A DNA stretch of 64,000 nucleotides from Helicobacter japonicus (GTDB lineage: Bacteria; Campylobacterota; Campylobacteria; Campylobacterales; Helicobacteraceae): positions 62,001 through 126,000 of the forward strand of contig NZ_JRMQ02000003.1 in assembly GCF_000762845.2 (NCBI RefSeq), given 5' to 3'. The notes under the pieces are model-generated. The model made no database searches. It was not told the origin of the DNA and saw only the letters and a list, made by a program, of their open reading frames with translations. The translations under genes and the position numbers were made by a program. Positions 28,615 to 37,232 of the stretch are shown here, piece by piece (positions within the stretch are counted from its first letter, which is position 1; the number at the start of each line of letters is the position of its first letter).

Positions 28615-30362
28615 CCCAAAAACCACCGCCAATAAATAAAGGCAAAAATTGGAACAGCTATAAATCCTACAAGGCTTAACACAAAACCAAAACGCACCAT
28701 ATCCCAAGTTTTGATATTTCCCTTTGCAAACACAATCGCATTAGGTGGCGTAGATATAGGTATCATAAAGGAAAAACTTGCACAAATAGTAATCGCAAGC
28801 ATCGTAATTGTAGGCTCTTTTCCCTCTAAAAATGATTGCGTAGCGGTATAAACAATAGGCAATAAAATTGCAATGAGTGCCGTAGTATTTAAAAAACCTG
28901 TAGCAATGAGTGCAAAAAGACAAGCCAAAAACAAAAAGAATATAAAAGGCAGTCCCGAAAATTGTGCGAAAAAACCTTCAAATGCTCCACCAAGTTCTGA
29001 TTGTGAAAAAGCAGTAGCAATACAAAATCCTGCTCCAAACAAAAATATGAGTTCATAGGGAATTGATTTAGAATCGTCCCAATCTAAAAACCCAAGCTTT
29101 GGCACAAACATTAAAAGCCCAAAAGCAAGCAAAATGACATTTTCATTTAAACCCAAGCCATCATAAAAAGGCTTAATAGGAGAATTAAGAAAAAGCAAGA
29201 TAAGTAATGCACTAATAAAAAAGAGTAGTCTCTTATGCGCTGGGGTAATTTGCACATCATCAAAAGCACTGATTTCTAGCTCATATTCTCCGATTTTATA
29301 AGAAAGGATATAAATCATCGCATAGAGCATAAGGCAAGTAAGTGGTGCCATCATAAAAATCCAAGTTGTAAAACTTATGCCATCAAATCCCATTTTTTCC
29401 AAGAATCCTAAAAATATTAAATTAGGTGGCGAACCAATGGGTGTAGTGATGCCACTAATACTTGCACCAAAAGCTACGGCAAGCAAAAAACGCATTTTTA
29501 AAGAATACTCTTGTGTGATAGAAAGAGCTATGGGAAGGAGCAAAATAGCGGTTGTAGAATTTGAAAGTGCTGTGCCAAGCACACAAGCAGCAAGTCCGAG
29601 TGCTGAGATAATGCCCTTTGGCGTATTAGGAAAAAGCCCTAAGAATTTTTTAGCAATCACTTTATGTAAGCCTATTTTTTCTGTTGCAGTGGCAAGCATA
29701 AAACCACCCAAAAACAGATAAATGATAGGGTTTGCATAATTTGCAGTAGCACTTTTAGTATCTAAAATTCCAAAAATTGGAAATAAAATAATAGGCAAAA
29801 GTGATACAACACCCAAAGGCAAAGCTTTATTTGTCCAAAGCGTAACAAGTAAAGCAATAATGCCAAGAAGTGCGGAAACCTTAAAAGAAGCATCTAAATA
29901 AAAATGTGCCAAAGATGCAGCTAAAATACCTAATACAAGAGCTATAAGCATACCAACTATGGTTTTGTATCCTATACTTTTTCTTTGTGCCGCTCGTGTA
30001 AAATGAGTATAGATTCTATGTGCTTTGGCTCTTCTATACGCTTTCAAATGCGTATTACTGCGGTTTTTTGTGGGTTGCGAAACACTATCTTGATTTTGTG
30101 AATTTTTATTATCTTGCTCTTTGTTATACAAATTTTCTTGGGATTCTAAAACTTCTGGAACAGATTTTTTAGATGAAATCTTTTTTTGTGTATGTGTATT
30201 TTGAATAGAATCTGCGTGAGTTATTTTATTTGTTTTGTGCGTAGATACTGCCTTATTTTTTGATTCCCTATCTTTTTTTGCTTTTTTAGGAGCTACCTCT
30301 AAAGGCTGAATCTCTGCTTTCTCTGGTGTATTTGCGGGTTGTAATGTTTGTGATTTTCGCAC
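28611..30362 (-). CDS. DASS-family anion:sodium symporter (SLC13-like) with long charged N-terminus
   Basis: A 583-residue transporter with about 12 membrane helices after residue 135 and family motifs such as ALSNSTTAILLLPIALSI, TPIGSPPNLIFLGF and a second SxSTPPNAIV repeat (PISTPPNAIVFAKG). Relatives carry dicarboxylates, citrate or sulfate; the substrate is not evident. Unusually, the first 130 residues are hydrophilic and rich in Lys, Ser, Asn and Gln, probably disordered and cytoplasmic. The GTG start at 30362 follows GAAGGACACCTGCA. A shorter start just before the first helix cannot be excluded. Confidence 0.85.
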   Translation of the reverse strand: MRKSQTLQPANTPEKAEIQPLEVAPKKAKKDRESKNKAVSTHKTNKITHADSIQNTHTQKKISSKKSVPEVLESQENLYNKEQDNKNSQNQDSVSQPTKNRSNTHLKAYRRAKAHRIYTHFTRAAQRKSIGYKTIVGMLIALVLGILAASLAHFYLDASFKVSALLGIIALLVTLWTNKALPLGVVSLLPIILFPIFGILDTKSATANYANPIIYLFLGGFMLATATEKIGLHKVIAKKFLGLFPNTPKGIISALGLAACVLGTALSNSTTAILLLPIALSITQEYSLKMRFLLAVAFGASISGITTPIGSPPNLIFLGFLEKMGFDGISFTTWIFMMAPLTCLMLYAMIYILSYKIGEYELEISAFDDVQITPAHKRLLFFISALLILLFLNSPIKPFYDGLGLNENVILLAFGLLMFVPKLGFLDWDDSKSIPYELIFLFGAGFCIATAFSQSELGGAFEGFFAQFSGLPFIFFLFLACLFALIATGFLNTTALIAILLPIVYTATQSFLEGKEPTITMLAITICASFSFMIPISTPPNAIVFAKGNIKTWDMVRFGFVLSLVGFIAVPIFAFIYWRWFLG

Positions 30363-30543
30363 TGCAGGTGTCCTTCACTCAAATTGATGAGAATCTAAAA
30401 TGCTAAATACATTAAGCAAAAATAGATAAAAATAAGGCGAAATTCTAGCATAAAAGCATTAAATTTCTTTTAGGATTTTTACTACAACAATACTCCAATT
30501 TGTGATAGAGATTCTATGAGAAACTCAAGCTTAAGAATCTTAT

Positions 30544-30566
30544 ATACATATAGGGGGTATATGTAT
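30544..30566. promoter_or_regulatory. Perfect 9-bp inverted repeat with GGGGG spacer (candidate operator)
   Basis: ATACATATA-GGGGG-TATATGTAT lies 51 nt before the start of the metal-transporting ATPase. The spacing and position suit an operator of a metal-responsive regulator; which one is unknown. Confidence 0.5.
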
Positions 30567-30617
30567 TATTTACTCTTTTTTATTACAATCATATATTTTT
30601 ATTCCAAAGGCTATGAT

Positions 30618-32567
30618 ATGAATCCCACACATCATAATGAAGCACAATGTTGCCACGATACACATCATCACGAGCAGTCCCCTCACAACCATATTCATTA
30701 TGGTGAAGTATTCCTTATAGCTAGTCTCATAGCCATTTTTGTGGTATGCCTACTCTTTATCTATACACCATCTCTAGCCACATTACCTTTTGTCTCTGAA
30801 ATTACACTTGCAGTGCTTTTTGTGGTGTATTTGTGTGCAGGGAAGCCTATGTTTTCTACCTTCTGGCACAACTGCAAAAATAAAGTCTTTTTTGATGAAC
30901 ACACATTAATGCTTTTTGCCACAATCGCAGCGTGGTGCATTGGTGAAGCAAGTGAAGCAGTGGCGGTTTTGCTTTTTTTTCGTGTTGGGGAATTTTTAGA
31001 ATCTCTTGCTGTGCAAAGGTCGCAAAACTCTATCAGTGCGTTACTACAAGTCATTCCTGATATTGCCCACAAAAAAGAAAATCACACCCTTATAGATTTA
31101 CACCCACAATCCCTAGAAATAGGCGATACACTCATTATCAAAGTTGGTGAAAAAATCCCCACTGATAGTGTGATTCTCAAAGGTAAAAGCTATATTGATA
31201 TGCGCTCAATCAATGGAGAGAGTGTGCCTGTAAGTGTTAAAGAAGGAGATTCCCTTATGGCTGGAGCTATTAATACAAGTGCTATGCTTGAAGTGCGTGT
31301 AGAAAGGCTCTTTACAGATTCTCACATCGCTAAAATTGCTAAACTTACACAAGAAGCAAGCAAAAATAAAGCGAAAACACAAAAAATCATTACCTCATTT
31401 GCACGCGTCTATACGCCTATTATTTTTATTCTTTCTTTATGTGTTGCTCTTATTCCACCGCTTTTTAATGGAGAATGGCACGAATGGATATATCGCTCAC
31501 TTGTTGTGATGATGGTAAGCTGCCCTTGTGCGCTTGTCATTGCTGTGCCTCTAGGATATTTTGTGGCTATTGGACGAGCAAGTAAAGAAGGTGTGCTTTG
31601 CAAAGGTGCTATCCATCTTGAAACGCTCTGCAAAGTGAAAAATATTATTTTTGATAAAACAGGCACTCTCACACGTGGAAGTTTTGAAATACTCAAAATT
31701 ATCCCAAATAAAGGCTACACAGAGCAGAATCTACTTGAGCTTGCTGCAATTGCAGAGCAAAACTCAAACCACCCCATTGCAACTTGTATCAAAAATCACC
31801 TCAATATTGCAGCACATATAGAATCTTATGAAGAAATAAGTGGAAAAGGCGTGGTGCTTATGTGCGATAGGGGAGAGATTATCATCGGTAATGCCACACT
31901 TTTACAAGAAAGAAATATTGCTTTTGAGACACAAAATAGTGCATATACAATTATCTATATTGCTCATAATGGTGTATATGCAGGATATATACTTATTGGC
32001 GATACGCTTAAAGAACATATCAAAGAAGATTTGCAAAGCCTACAAAAATATGGCATAGCACATTTTGCGATTCTGAGCGGAGACAATCAAAGCAGCGTGG
32101 ATTATGTAGCAAAAGAGTTAGGAATAACTCACGCTTATGGTCATCTCCTCCCTGCACAAAAAGAACAAAAACTCATCGAACTTATGGGACAATGGCAAGG
32201 AAAAAGCGCGTTTGTAGGCGATGGCATTAATGATTCTATTGTGCTTAGGCGAAGTGATGTAGGCATTAGTATCAATACAGGTGAGCAAGGCAATGATATT
32301 AGCAAAGAAAGTGCAGATATTATTTTGCAACATCATTCACTGCAGGGGCTTATATCAGCCTTTAAGATTGCATTTCATACACACAGACTTACTTGGCAAA
32401 ATATTAGCTTTGCACTTATAAGCAAACTTTTTATTATTATTTTAGGTATCGTAGGTATTGCAAATATGTGGCTTGCAGTATTTGGCGATGTAGGCATAGC
32501 TCTTTTAGCTCTATTAAATGCTATGCGCCCACCAAAAGGAAAAGCACGTGAGAAAATAGAGAATTAA
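30618..32567 (+). CDS. P1B-type heavy-metal-exporting ATPase (Zn/Cd/Pb class)
   Basis: Pumps metal cations out of the cytoplasm using ATP. The 650-residue protein has the membrane metal site SCPCALVIAVPLG, the phosphorylation motif DKTGTLT, GDGINDS in the hinge, and GDVGIALLALLNAMR in the last helix, which is the Zn/Cd/Pb (CadA/ZntA) class signature. There is no HMA domain; instead a His/Cys-rich head, HHNEAQCCHDTHHHEQSPHN, probably collects metal. I start at 30618 after CCAAAGG; the frame opens earlier (30516), but that part would span the palindrome and is probably the leader. It is divergent from the DASS gene. Confidence 0.9.
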   Translation: MNPTHHNEAQCCHDTHHHEQSPHNHIHYGEVFLIASLIAIFVVCLLFIYTPSLATLPFVSEITLAVLFVVYLCAGKPMFSTFWHNCKNKVFFDEHTLMLFATIAAWCIGEASEAVAVLLFFRVGEFLESLAVQRSQNSISALLQVIPDIAHKKENHTLIDLHPQSLEIGDTLIIKVGEKIPTDSVILKGKSYIDMRSINGESVPVSVKEGDSLMAGAINTSAMLEVRVERLFTDSHIAKIAKLTQEASKNKAKTQKIITSFARVYTPIIFILSLCVALIPPLFNGEWHEWIYRSLVVMMVSCPCALVIAVPLGYFVAIGRASKEGVLCKGAIHLETLCKVKNIIFDKTGTLTRGSFEILKIIPNKGYTEQNLLELAAIAEQNSNHPIATCIKNHLNIAAHIESYEEISGKGVVLMCDRGEIIIGNATLLQERNIAFETQNSAYTIIYIAHNGVYAGYILIGDTLKEHIKEDLQSLQKYGIAHFAILSGDNQSSVDYVAKELGITHAYGHLLPAQKEQKLIELMGQWQGKSAFVGDGINDSIVLRRSDVGISINTGEQGNDISKESADIILQHHSLQGLISAFKIAFHTHRLTWQNISFALISKLFIIILGIVGIANMWLAVFGDVGIALLALLNAMRPPKGKAREKIEN

Positions 32568-32648
32568 AAACACAGAGGATTATAAATAAGTAAGCCAAAT
32601 ATATTAAATTCTCTCGTAGTGCATTGCCCCTTGAGAGTATCTTAAAAA

Positions 32649-33575
32649 CTACTTACTAGGTGGCAATAAGACGAAATTATCCCTCCTGCCCTGATTTCTT
32701 CTTTTTTCTCTTATCAAATAATATTCACTATTTTGCGTTTCACAAACACTCGCGCATCTCTCATCATTAAAATTTGTATCTTGCACAAGCACAAGAGCAA
32801 TATTTTCTTGTGGATTTTGTGAATCTTGTGATTGGGTGACTAAGTAAGTCTCATCTGTGTTATCTTTACTTGCTATACTTTCTGTCTCATCTGTTGTTTC
32901 TACATTGACTACAATCTCATTTTCTTGCACTTCATTTGTATTTGTTGCATTTGCTAACGCCCCTACTGCATTGTCTTTACCTATTTCATTTACAATCTTA
33001 CCAAATCTCACTTCAGTGGCTTCAATTATGCTTGAATTTGGATGCACTTCTATAGATTCATTATTTTTATTTACATAACATACAATAGGCTTCATATTTT
33101 TTTGGATATGCGTATTCTTTGTAAGCGCATAAATCGCTTTTTTATCTGTATTCATAGATTCTATTGTATCATACGCACCAATAAGATAATGATACATTGG
33201 TTTAGAACCTTGCTCACTCACCAAAACTATATAAGGATACTTTTCAATCTGTGCGAGAATATCCTGCGACATTTCCCCTCTGTATGCAGCAACTTGATAA
33301 TAGTAGCCCTCCTTAGCATAAGGAGCAATAGACATAAAATCTTCTTTGATACTACTTTTGTCTGATTCCGTAGCCTTTTCTACTAGAATCTCCTTTGTAG
33401 TAGATTCTCCTTGCGAGGATTGTGAAGCCACCGCACAAGAAGCCATAAAAAACACGATGAGGATTAAAAGCATAATACATATCACATTGTGCCTTACAAA
33501 GCGTATAAATAAATATATAGATAATAGATAGCTAAGAAAGATACGAACGGGAGGCAAAATCGATATATGAAACAT
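32649..33575 (-). CDS. Putative SPOR-like envelope lipoprotein
   Basis: A 308-residue protein I do not recognise with certainty. The N-terminus has a long hydrophobic stretch, ending MASC at a possible lipobox after an unusually long lead of about 45 residues. Residues 85-150 (YYYQVAAYRGEM, then YHYLIGAYDTIESMNTDKKA) look like a SPOR-type domain, the fold that binds denuded peptidoglycan at division sites. The rest is acidic and Asn/Thr/Glu-rich, probably disordered, with a Cys-containing basic tail. The start at 33575 follows AAGGATTCTA; the ATG at 33588-33590 lacks a ribosome site. Alternatively it is a plain membrane-anchored protein. Confidence 0.55.
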   Translation of the reverse strand: MFHISILPPVRIFLSYLLSIYLFIRFVRHNVICIMLLILIVFFMASCAVASQSSQGESTTKEILVEKATESDKSSIKEDFMSIAPYAKEGYYYQVAAYRGEMSQDILAQIEKYPYIVLVSEQGSKPMYHYLIGAYDTIESMNTDKKAIYALTKNTHIQKNMKPIVCYVNKNNESIEVHPNSSIIEATEVRFGKIVNEIGKDNAVGALANATNTNEVQENEIVVNVETTDETESIASKDNTDETYLVTQSQDSQNPQENIALVLVQDTNFNDERCASVCETQNSEYYLIREKRRNQGRRDNFVLLPPSK

Positions 33576-33626
33576 TAGAATCCTTCGCATAAGATTTAAA
33601 GATATATCGGCATTATCAGCAAAAAC

Positions 33627-34964
33627 CTACATCCATTCTAGAATCTTACTGACCTCATTTGCCTCAAAACATTTTAAACCACTAGGTGTATTGCTTGGCT
33701 TTTTGGCAAGTATCACCTTTTGGAATCCATAGCTTTCAAGCTCCTTTAAACGCACATCAATATTACTTACCTCGCGTATATCACCTACAAGTGATACTTC
33801 ACCCACAAAAGCAGTTTTGGCATTAAGAGGACGATTGCGAAAACTTGAAACAATGCTTGCAATCACAGCTAAATCTGCACTTGGCTCATTAATCTTAATC
33901 CCACCTGCAACATTCACAAACACATCATATCGCCCTAAAGGCAATTCAAGCTTGCGTTCTAGCAAGGCAAGAAGCATATTGAGGCGATTTGTATCAAAGC
34001 CTGTGCAAGAGCGTTTGGGATAGCCTGATTCGCTCACTAAGGCTTGTATTTCAATCACAAGCGCACGACTTCCTTCAAGTATAACAGCAATGGCACTACC
34101 AGCTTGTGCGCTTCTTTGCGTAAAGAATAGTCGTGAGACATTTTTTGCACTCACCAAACCATTTTCTTTCATCTCAAAAATCCCTATTTCACTCGTGCTA
34201 CCAAAACGATTTTTGAATCCTCTTAACATTCTTAACTCTCTACTTGGGTCGCCTTCAAAATACAGCACACAATCTACCATATGCTCTAAAACTCTCGGTC
34301 CTGCTATTGCGCCATCTTTTGTGATATGTCCAATAATGAAAATGCTGATATTACGCTCCTTGGCAAGACGCATAAGTGCAAAAGTTACTTCCCTCACTTG
34401 GGAAACAGAGCCAGGTGCAGAAGTTATCTCAGGTGAATAAATAGTTTGTATAGAATCTATTACACATATACTATATGGACGCTCATTGAGAGAATTTGTA
34501 ATGAGATTAAGGTCAATTTCATTAAGTAAAAATAATGTCTCGCTCATCGCATTAAGTCTGTGAGCACGCATTTTAATCTGCCCTGCACTCTCTTCACCAC
34601 TTACATAAAGAATCTGCTTTTGTCCTTTGGTAGCAAGATTCCCAGCGATTTTAAGCAAAAGTGTGGATTTACCCACACCCGGACTACCACCGATAAGATA
34701 TAAACCGCCCGGCACAATGCCTCCACCTAGCACAATATCAAACTCTTCTTCATAAGAGCTAAAATACACAATCTCCTCAAGATGCACTTGCGTAATAGGA
34801 GTGGCTTTGCTAGGAGTTTGTGTAAGCTGTTTTTTTATTTCTATTTGATGCTCTTTAAGCTCAACTAATGCGTCCCAACTCCCGCAATTACTACATTTTC
34901 CAAGCCATTTTGCACTCTGCCAACCACAAAATTGACATTCAAAAATCGTATGCTTTTTTGCCAA
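33627..34964 (-). CDS. radA: DNA repair protein RadA
   Basis: A RecA-like ATPase that promotes branch migration of recombination intermediates. The 445-residue protein has the N-terminal zinc finger CQFCGWQSAKWLGKCSNCG, the Walker A motif GGSPGVGKSTLL, the RadA-specific KNRFGSTSEIGIFEM motif, and a C-terminal Lon-protease-like domain (about 290-445). It lies 5 nt downstream of ftsY on the same strand. Confidence 0.96.
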   Translation of the reverse strand: MAKKHTIFECQFCGWQSAKWLGKCSNCGSWDALVELKEHQIEIKKQLTQTPSKATPITQVHLEEIVYFSSYEEEFDIVLGGGIVPGGLYLIGGSPGVGKSTLLLKIAGNLATKGQKQILYVSGEESAGQIKMRAHRLNAMSETLFLLNEIDLNLITNSLNERPYSICVIDSIQTIYSPEITSAPGSVSQVREVTFALMRLAKERNISIFIIGHITKDGAIAGPRVLEHMVDCVLYFEGDPSRELRMLRGFKNRFGSTSEIGIFEMKENGLVSAKNVSRLFFTQRSAQAGSAIAVILEGSRALVIEIQALVSESGYPKRSCTGFDTNRLNMLLALLERKLELPLGRYDVFVNVAGGIKINEPSADLAVIASIVSSFRNRPLNAKTAFVGEVSLVGDIREVSNIDVRLKELESYGFQKVILAKKPSNTPSGLKCFEANEVSKILEWM

Positions 34965-34969
34965 AACAA

Positions 34970-35854
34970 TTATCCCTCAAAAATGCTTTCAAGCATTACT
35001 CTCACATAATCTTTAGCATCAAAGACACTTAAATCATCTGCCTTTTCACCTACACCAATATAGCAAATAGGAATTTTTAACTCGCTCACAATACTAAAAA
35101 CAGCCCCTCCCTTGCTTGTGCCATCAAGCTTAGTCATAATAATGCCATCAAATTGAATGATTTGTGAGAATGCGCGAGCTTGGTTGATAGCTGAACTTCC
35201 CTGTGTGCCATCAAGCACAAGAAACTTGCGTAAAGGCAAATCTCCCAATGCTTTCTGACTCACACGCACAATCTTTGCAAGCTCATTGTTTAAATTTGTA
35301 TGATTATGCAATCTCCCAGCGGTATCTATATAAAGCTCATCAATCCCTCGCGCTAACGCAGCATTAATACTATCAAAAGCTACCGCGCTTGGGTCGTGCA
35401 TATGTTGTGTGCTAATCACAGGGATATTTAATCTCTCACCCCAAAGCTTAATTTGTTCAATTGCTGCAGCACGAAAGGTATCTCCTGCAGCTAACATTAC
35501 TTTTTTACCACTATCTTGAGCAAGTTTAGCAAGTTTGGCAATGCTTGTCGTCTTACCTGCACCATTGACACCGACAATAAGTGTTACAAGTGGCTTGACA
35601 TCTGCAAATGTATCTTTGAGTTCTTGTTGTGAATGTGCAGATTCTAGTCTTGCTAAAAGCTCCTTTTGCAATGCCTCACGCGAAATATAAGCAGGAAGGT
35701 TATCAAGGATAGATTCTACAAGCTCATAATCTACATCACATTCTATAAGTATATCCTCAAGCTGCTCTTTAGTATATTTATCCTTTTTTGAACCCAAAAG
35801 TGCAGTGAGGTGCTGTGTAGTTTTTTGTAACGTCTTGGCTAAATTAGCAATCAT
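34970..35854 (-). CDS. ftsY: Signal recognition particle receptor FtsY
   Basis: The GTPase receptor that docks SRP-ribosome complexes to SecYEG. The 294-residue protein has the N-domain helices (1-85), the G1 loop GVNGAGKTTSIAKLA, DTAGRLHN, TKLDGTSKGG and the C-terminal GVGEKADDLSVFDA. It lacks the long acidic A domain of enterobacterial FtsY, as is common in this phylum. The start overlaps the TlpA-like gene stop (ATGA). Confidence 0.96.
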   Translation of the reverse strand: MIANLAKTLQKTTQHLTALLGSKKDKYTKEQLEDILIECDVDYELVESILDNLPAYISREALQKELLARLESAHSQQELKDTFADVKPLVTLIVGVNGAGKTTSIAKLAKLAQDSGKKVMLAAGDTFRAAAIEQIKLWGERLNIPVISTQHMHDPSAVAFDSINAALARGIDELYIDTAGRLHNHTNLNNELAKIVRVSQKALGDLPLRKFLVLDGTQGSSAINQARAFSQIIQFDGIIMTKLDGTSKGGAVFSIVSELKIPICYIGVGEKADDLSVFDAKDYVRVMLESIFEG

Positions 35855-36552
35855 TGCATATCTTTTGATTCTTGTGAATCTTCTGTGGGCTGAATAATAT
35901 TTTGCTCATCTTCTTCTTGAGATTCGGACGAAAATGTTTGCATTTCATCTTGTGCTTTTGCATCAAGCTGGTCCTGAATCTGATACCTTATATCAACCTC
36001 TATCATTTCTTCTGGCACAAGTCCTACATAGTCTATAACCTTTTCACCCTGCTTATCGTAAAGTGAAATATAGCTATGTTTTTCATCTTTATCAAGGAAA
36101 CTTAACAGATTTTTATTATCCACTGAAGCATAGAGCTTAAAACGTGGATTGATTTTATCAATCTCTTTTTGCAAAAATTCCAGCTCATCTTTTGGACTAA
36201 TAGCAATAATAGAAATAAATTCTTGATACTTATTATGTAAATCAAGAATATGCAAAAGCTCATCTTGACACTCTTGACAATTTTTAGAAAGGAAAAAAAG
36301 GAGTGTCGGACGCGCAATAGGGCTTTTAAAAATGCTTTGGTCCTCATTTGTTTTAAAACGTAAAGATTCATTTTGAGTGTTAATAACCTCAATACTTAGA
36401 ATCTTATCCTTGCTTCCACCCTCAAAGCCAAATATGTCTTTATCCTTCTCGCCATCATCGCTACACGCTTGAAAAATCCCACATATCATCGCAGCAGCTA
36501 TGAAAAATTTTGCAAGATTCAAATACGCACTCAAAATCCGCATCGCTTTCAT
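35851..36552 (-). CDS. TlpA/thioredoxin-like lipoprotein
   Basis: A 233-residue exported protein. A signal peptide ends GIFQAC (lipidated Cys near 30). A thioredoxin fold follows with active-site CQEC in FFLSKNCQECQDELL, so it may reduce or oxidise periplasmic thiols. The C-terminal 40 residues are acidic and Gln/Glu/Ser-rich, probably disordered. Usual thioredoxin landmarks such as the cis-Pro are hard to see. It precedes ftsY with a 4-nt overlap in the same order as in H. pylori, where the neighbour is uncharacterised. Specific partners are not known. Confidence 0.75.
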   Translation of the reverse strand: MKAMRILSAYLNLAKFFIAAAMICGIFQACSDDGEKDKDIFGFEGGSKDKILSIEVINTQNESLRFKTNEDQSIFKSPIARPTLLFFLSKNCQECQDELLHILDLHNKYQEFISIIAISPKDELEFLQKEIDKINPRFKLYASVDNKNLLSFLDKDEKHSYISLYDKQGEKVIDYVGLVPEEMIEVDIRYQIQDQLDAKAQDEMQTFSSESQEEDEQNIIQPTEDSQESKDMQ

Positions 36553-36572
36553 AATATTTCTCCATTTATGCT

Positions 36573-37232
36573 ATGTTTAAGGTATCATTATATCTAAAAA
36601 AAGGATTAACAATTACCAAACAAGAATTTAGATTCTCTGCAAAATCTCGACTAAATCACTGCTTCACACACGCGCCTTTTGCCTATAAGGCACTCAACAA
36701 GGCTCTACTTTATCATTTAATGCAAAAAAAATATAAAAATGTGCTTGTTTATATGCCTTTTGGTAACGAAGTAAATATTATGCCCCTTATTAGCAATCTG
36801 CGCAAAAAAAAATATCGCGTTTTGATTCCATTTATACAAGAATTTAGTTTTAAAATGATACCATTACGAATGCCATTGCATAAAAATGCTTTTGGTATTT
36901 ATGAATCAAACAATTCTCATTTTAATTTAATCAAAGTTGATGCCGTAATTATCCCTGTTTTGGGTATTGATAAACATTTTAGGCGAATAGGTTTTGGGAG
37001 GGGTATGTATGATAGGTTTATGTCTTCTCTCAAAAATAAGGTTGATATTATTTTTGTAGCACAAAGTCCTAACTATGTGCCAAAAGTAATCACACAAAAT
37101 TATGATGTGCAGGGAGATTACTTTTATACGCCATCAGCTTTGTGCGTAAGGAAGCGCAATGGAAATATGGTATGTGATAGGAAGTATAATCTTTGGATTA
37201 TTGGTCGGAGTGAGCGTATATATCATCACTAA
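36573..37232 (+). CDS. 5-formyltetrahydrofolate cyclo-ligase-like protein
   Basis: Converts 5-formyl-THF to methenyl-THF using ATP, returning one-carbon units to the folate pool. The 219-residue frame has the family motifs VLVYMPFGNEVN, DAVIIPVLGIDKHF and GFGRGMYDRFM. The annotated ATG (36573) has no ribosome site. Family N-termini usually begin near residue 14 (ITKQEFRF), where AAAAAAGGATTAACA precedes an ATT codon at 36612, so a rare ATT start is possible. The C-terminus runs 74 nt into RNase Y with a basic tail (RKRNGNMVCDRKYN) not seen in relatives I remember. It is divergent from the TlpA-like gene. Confidence 0.8.
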   Translation: MFKVSLYLKKGLTITKQEFRFSAKSRLNHCFTHAPFAYKALNKALLYHLMQKKYKNVLVYMPFGNEVNIMPLISNLRKKKYRVLIPFIQEFSFKMIPLRMPLHKNAFGIYESNNSHFNLIKVDAVIIPVLGIDKHFRRIGFGRGMYDRFMSSLKNKVDIIFVAQSPNYVPKVITQNYDVQGDYFYTPSALCVRKRNGNMVCDRKYNLWIIGRSERIYHH

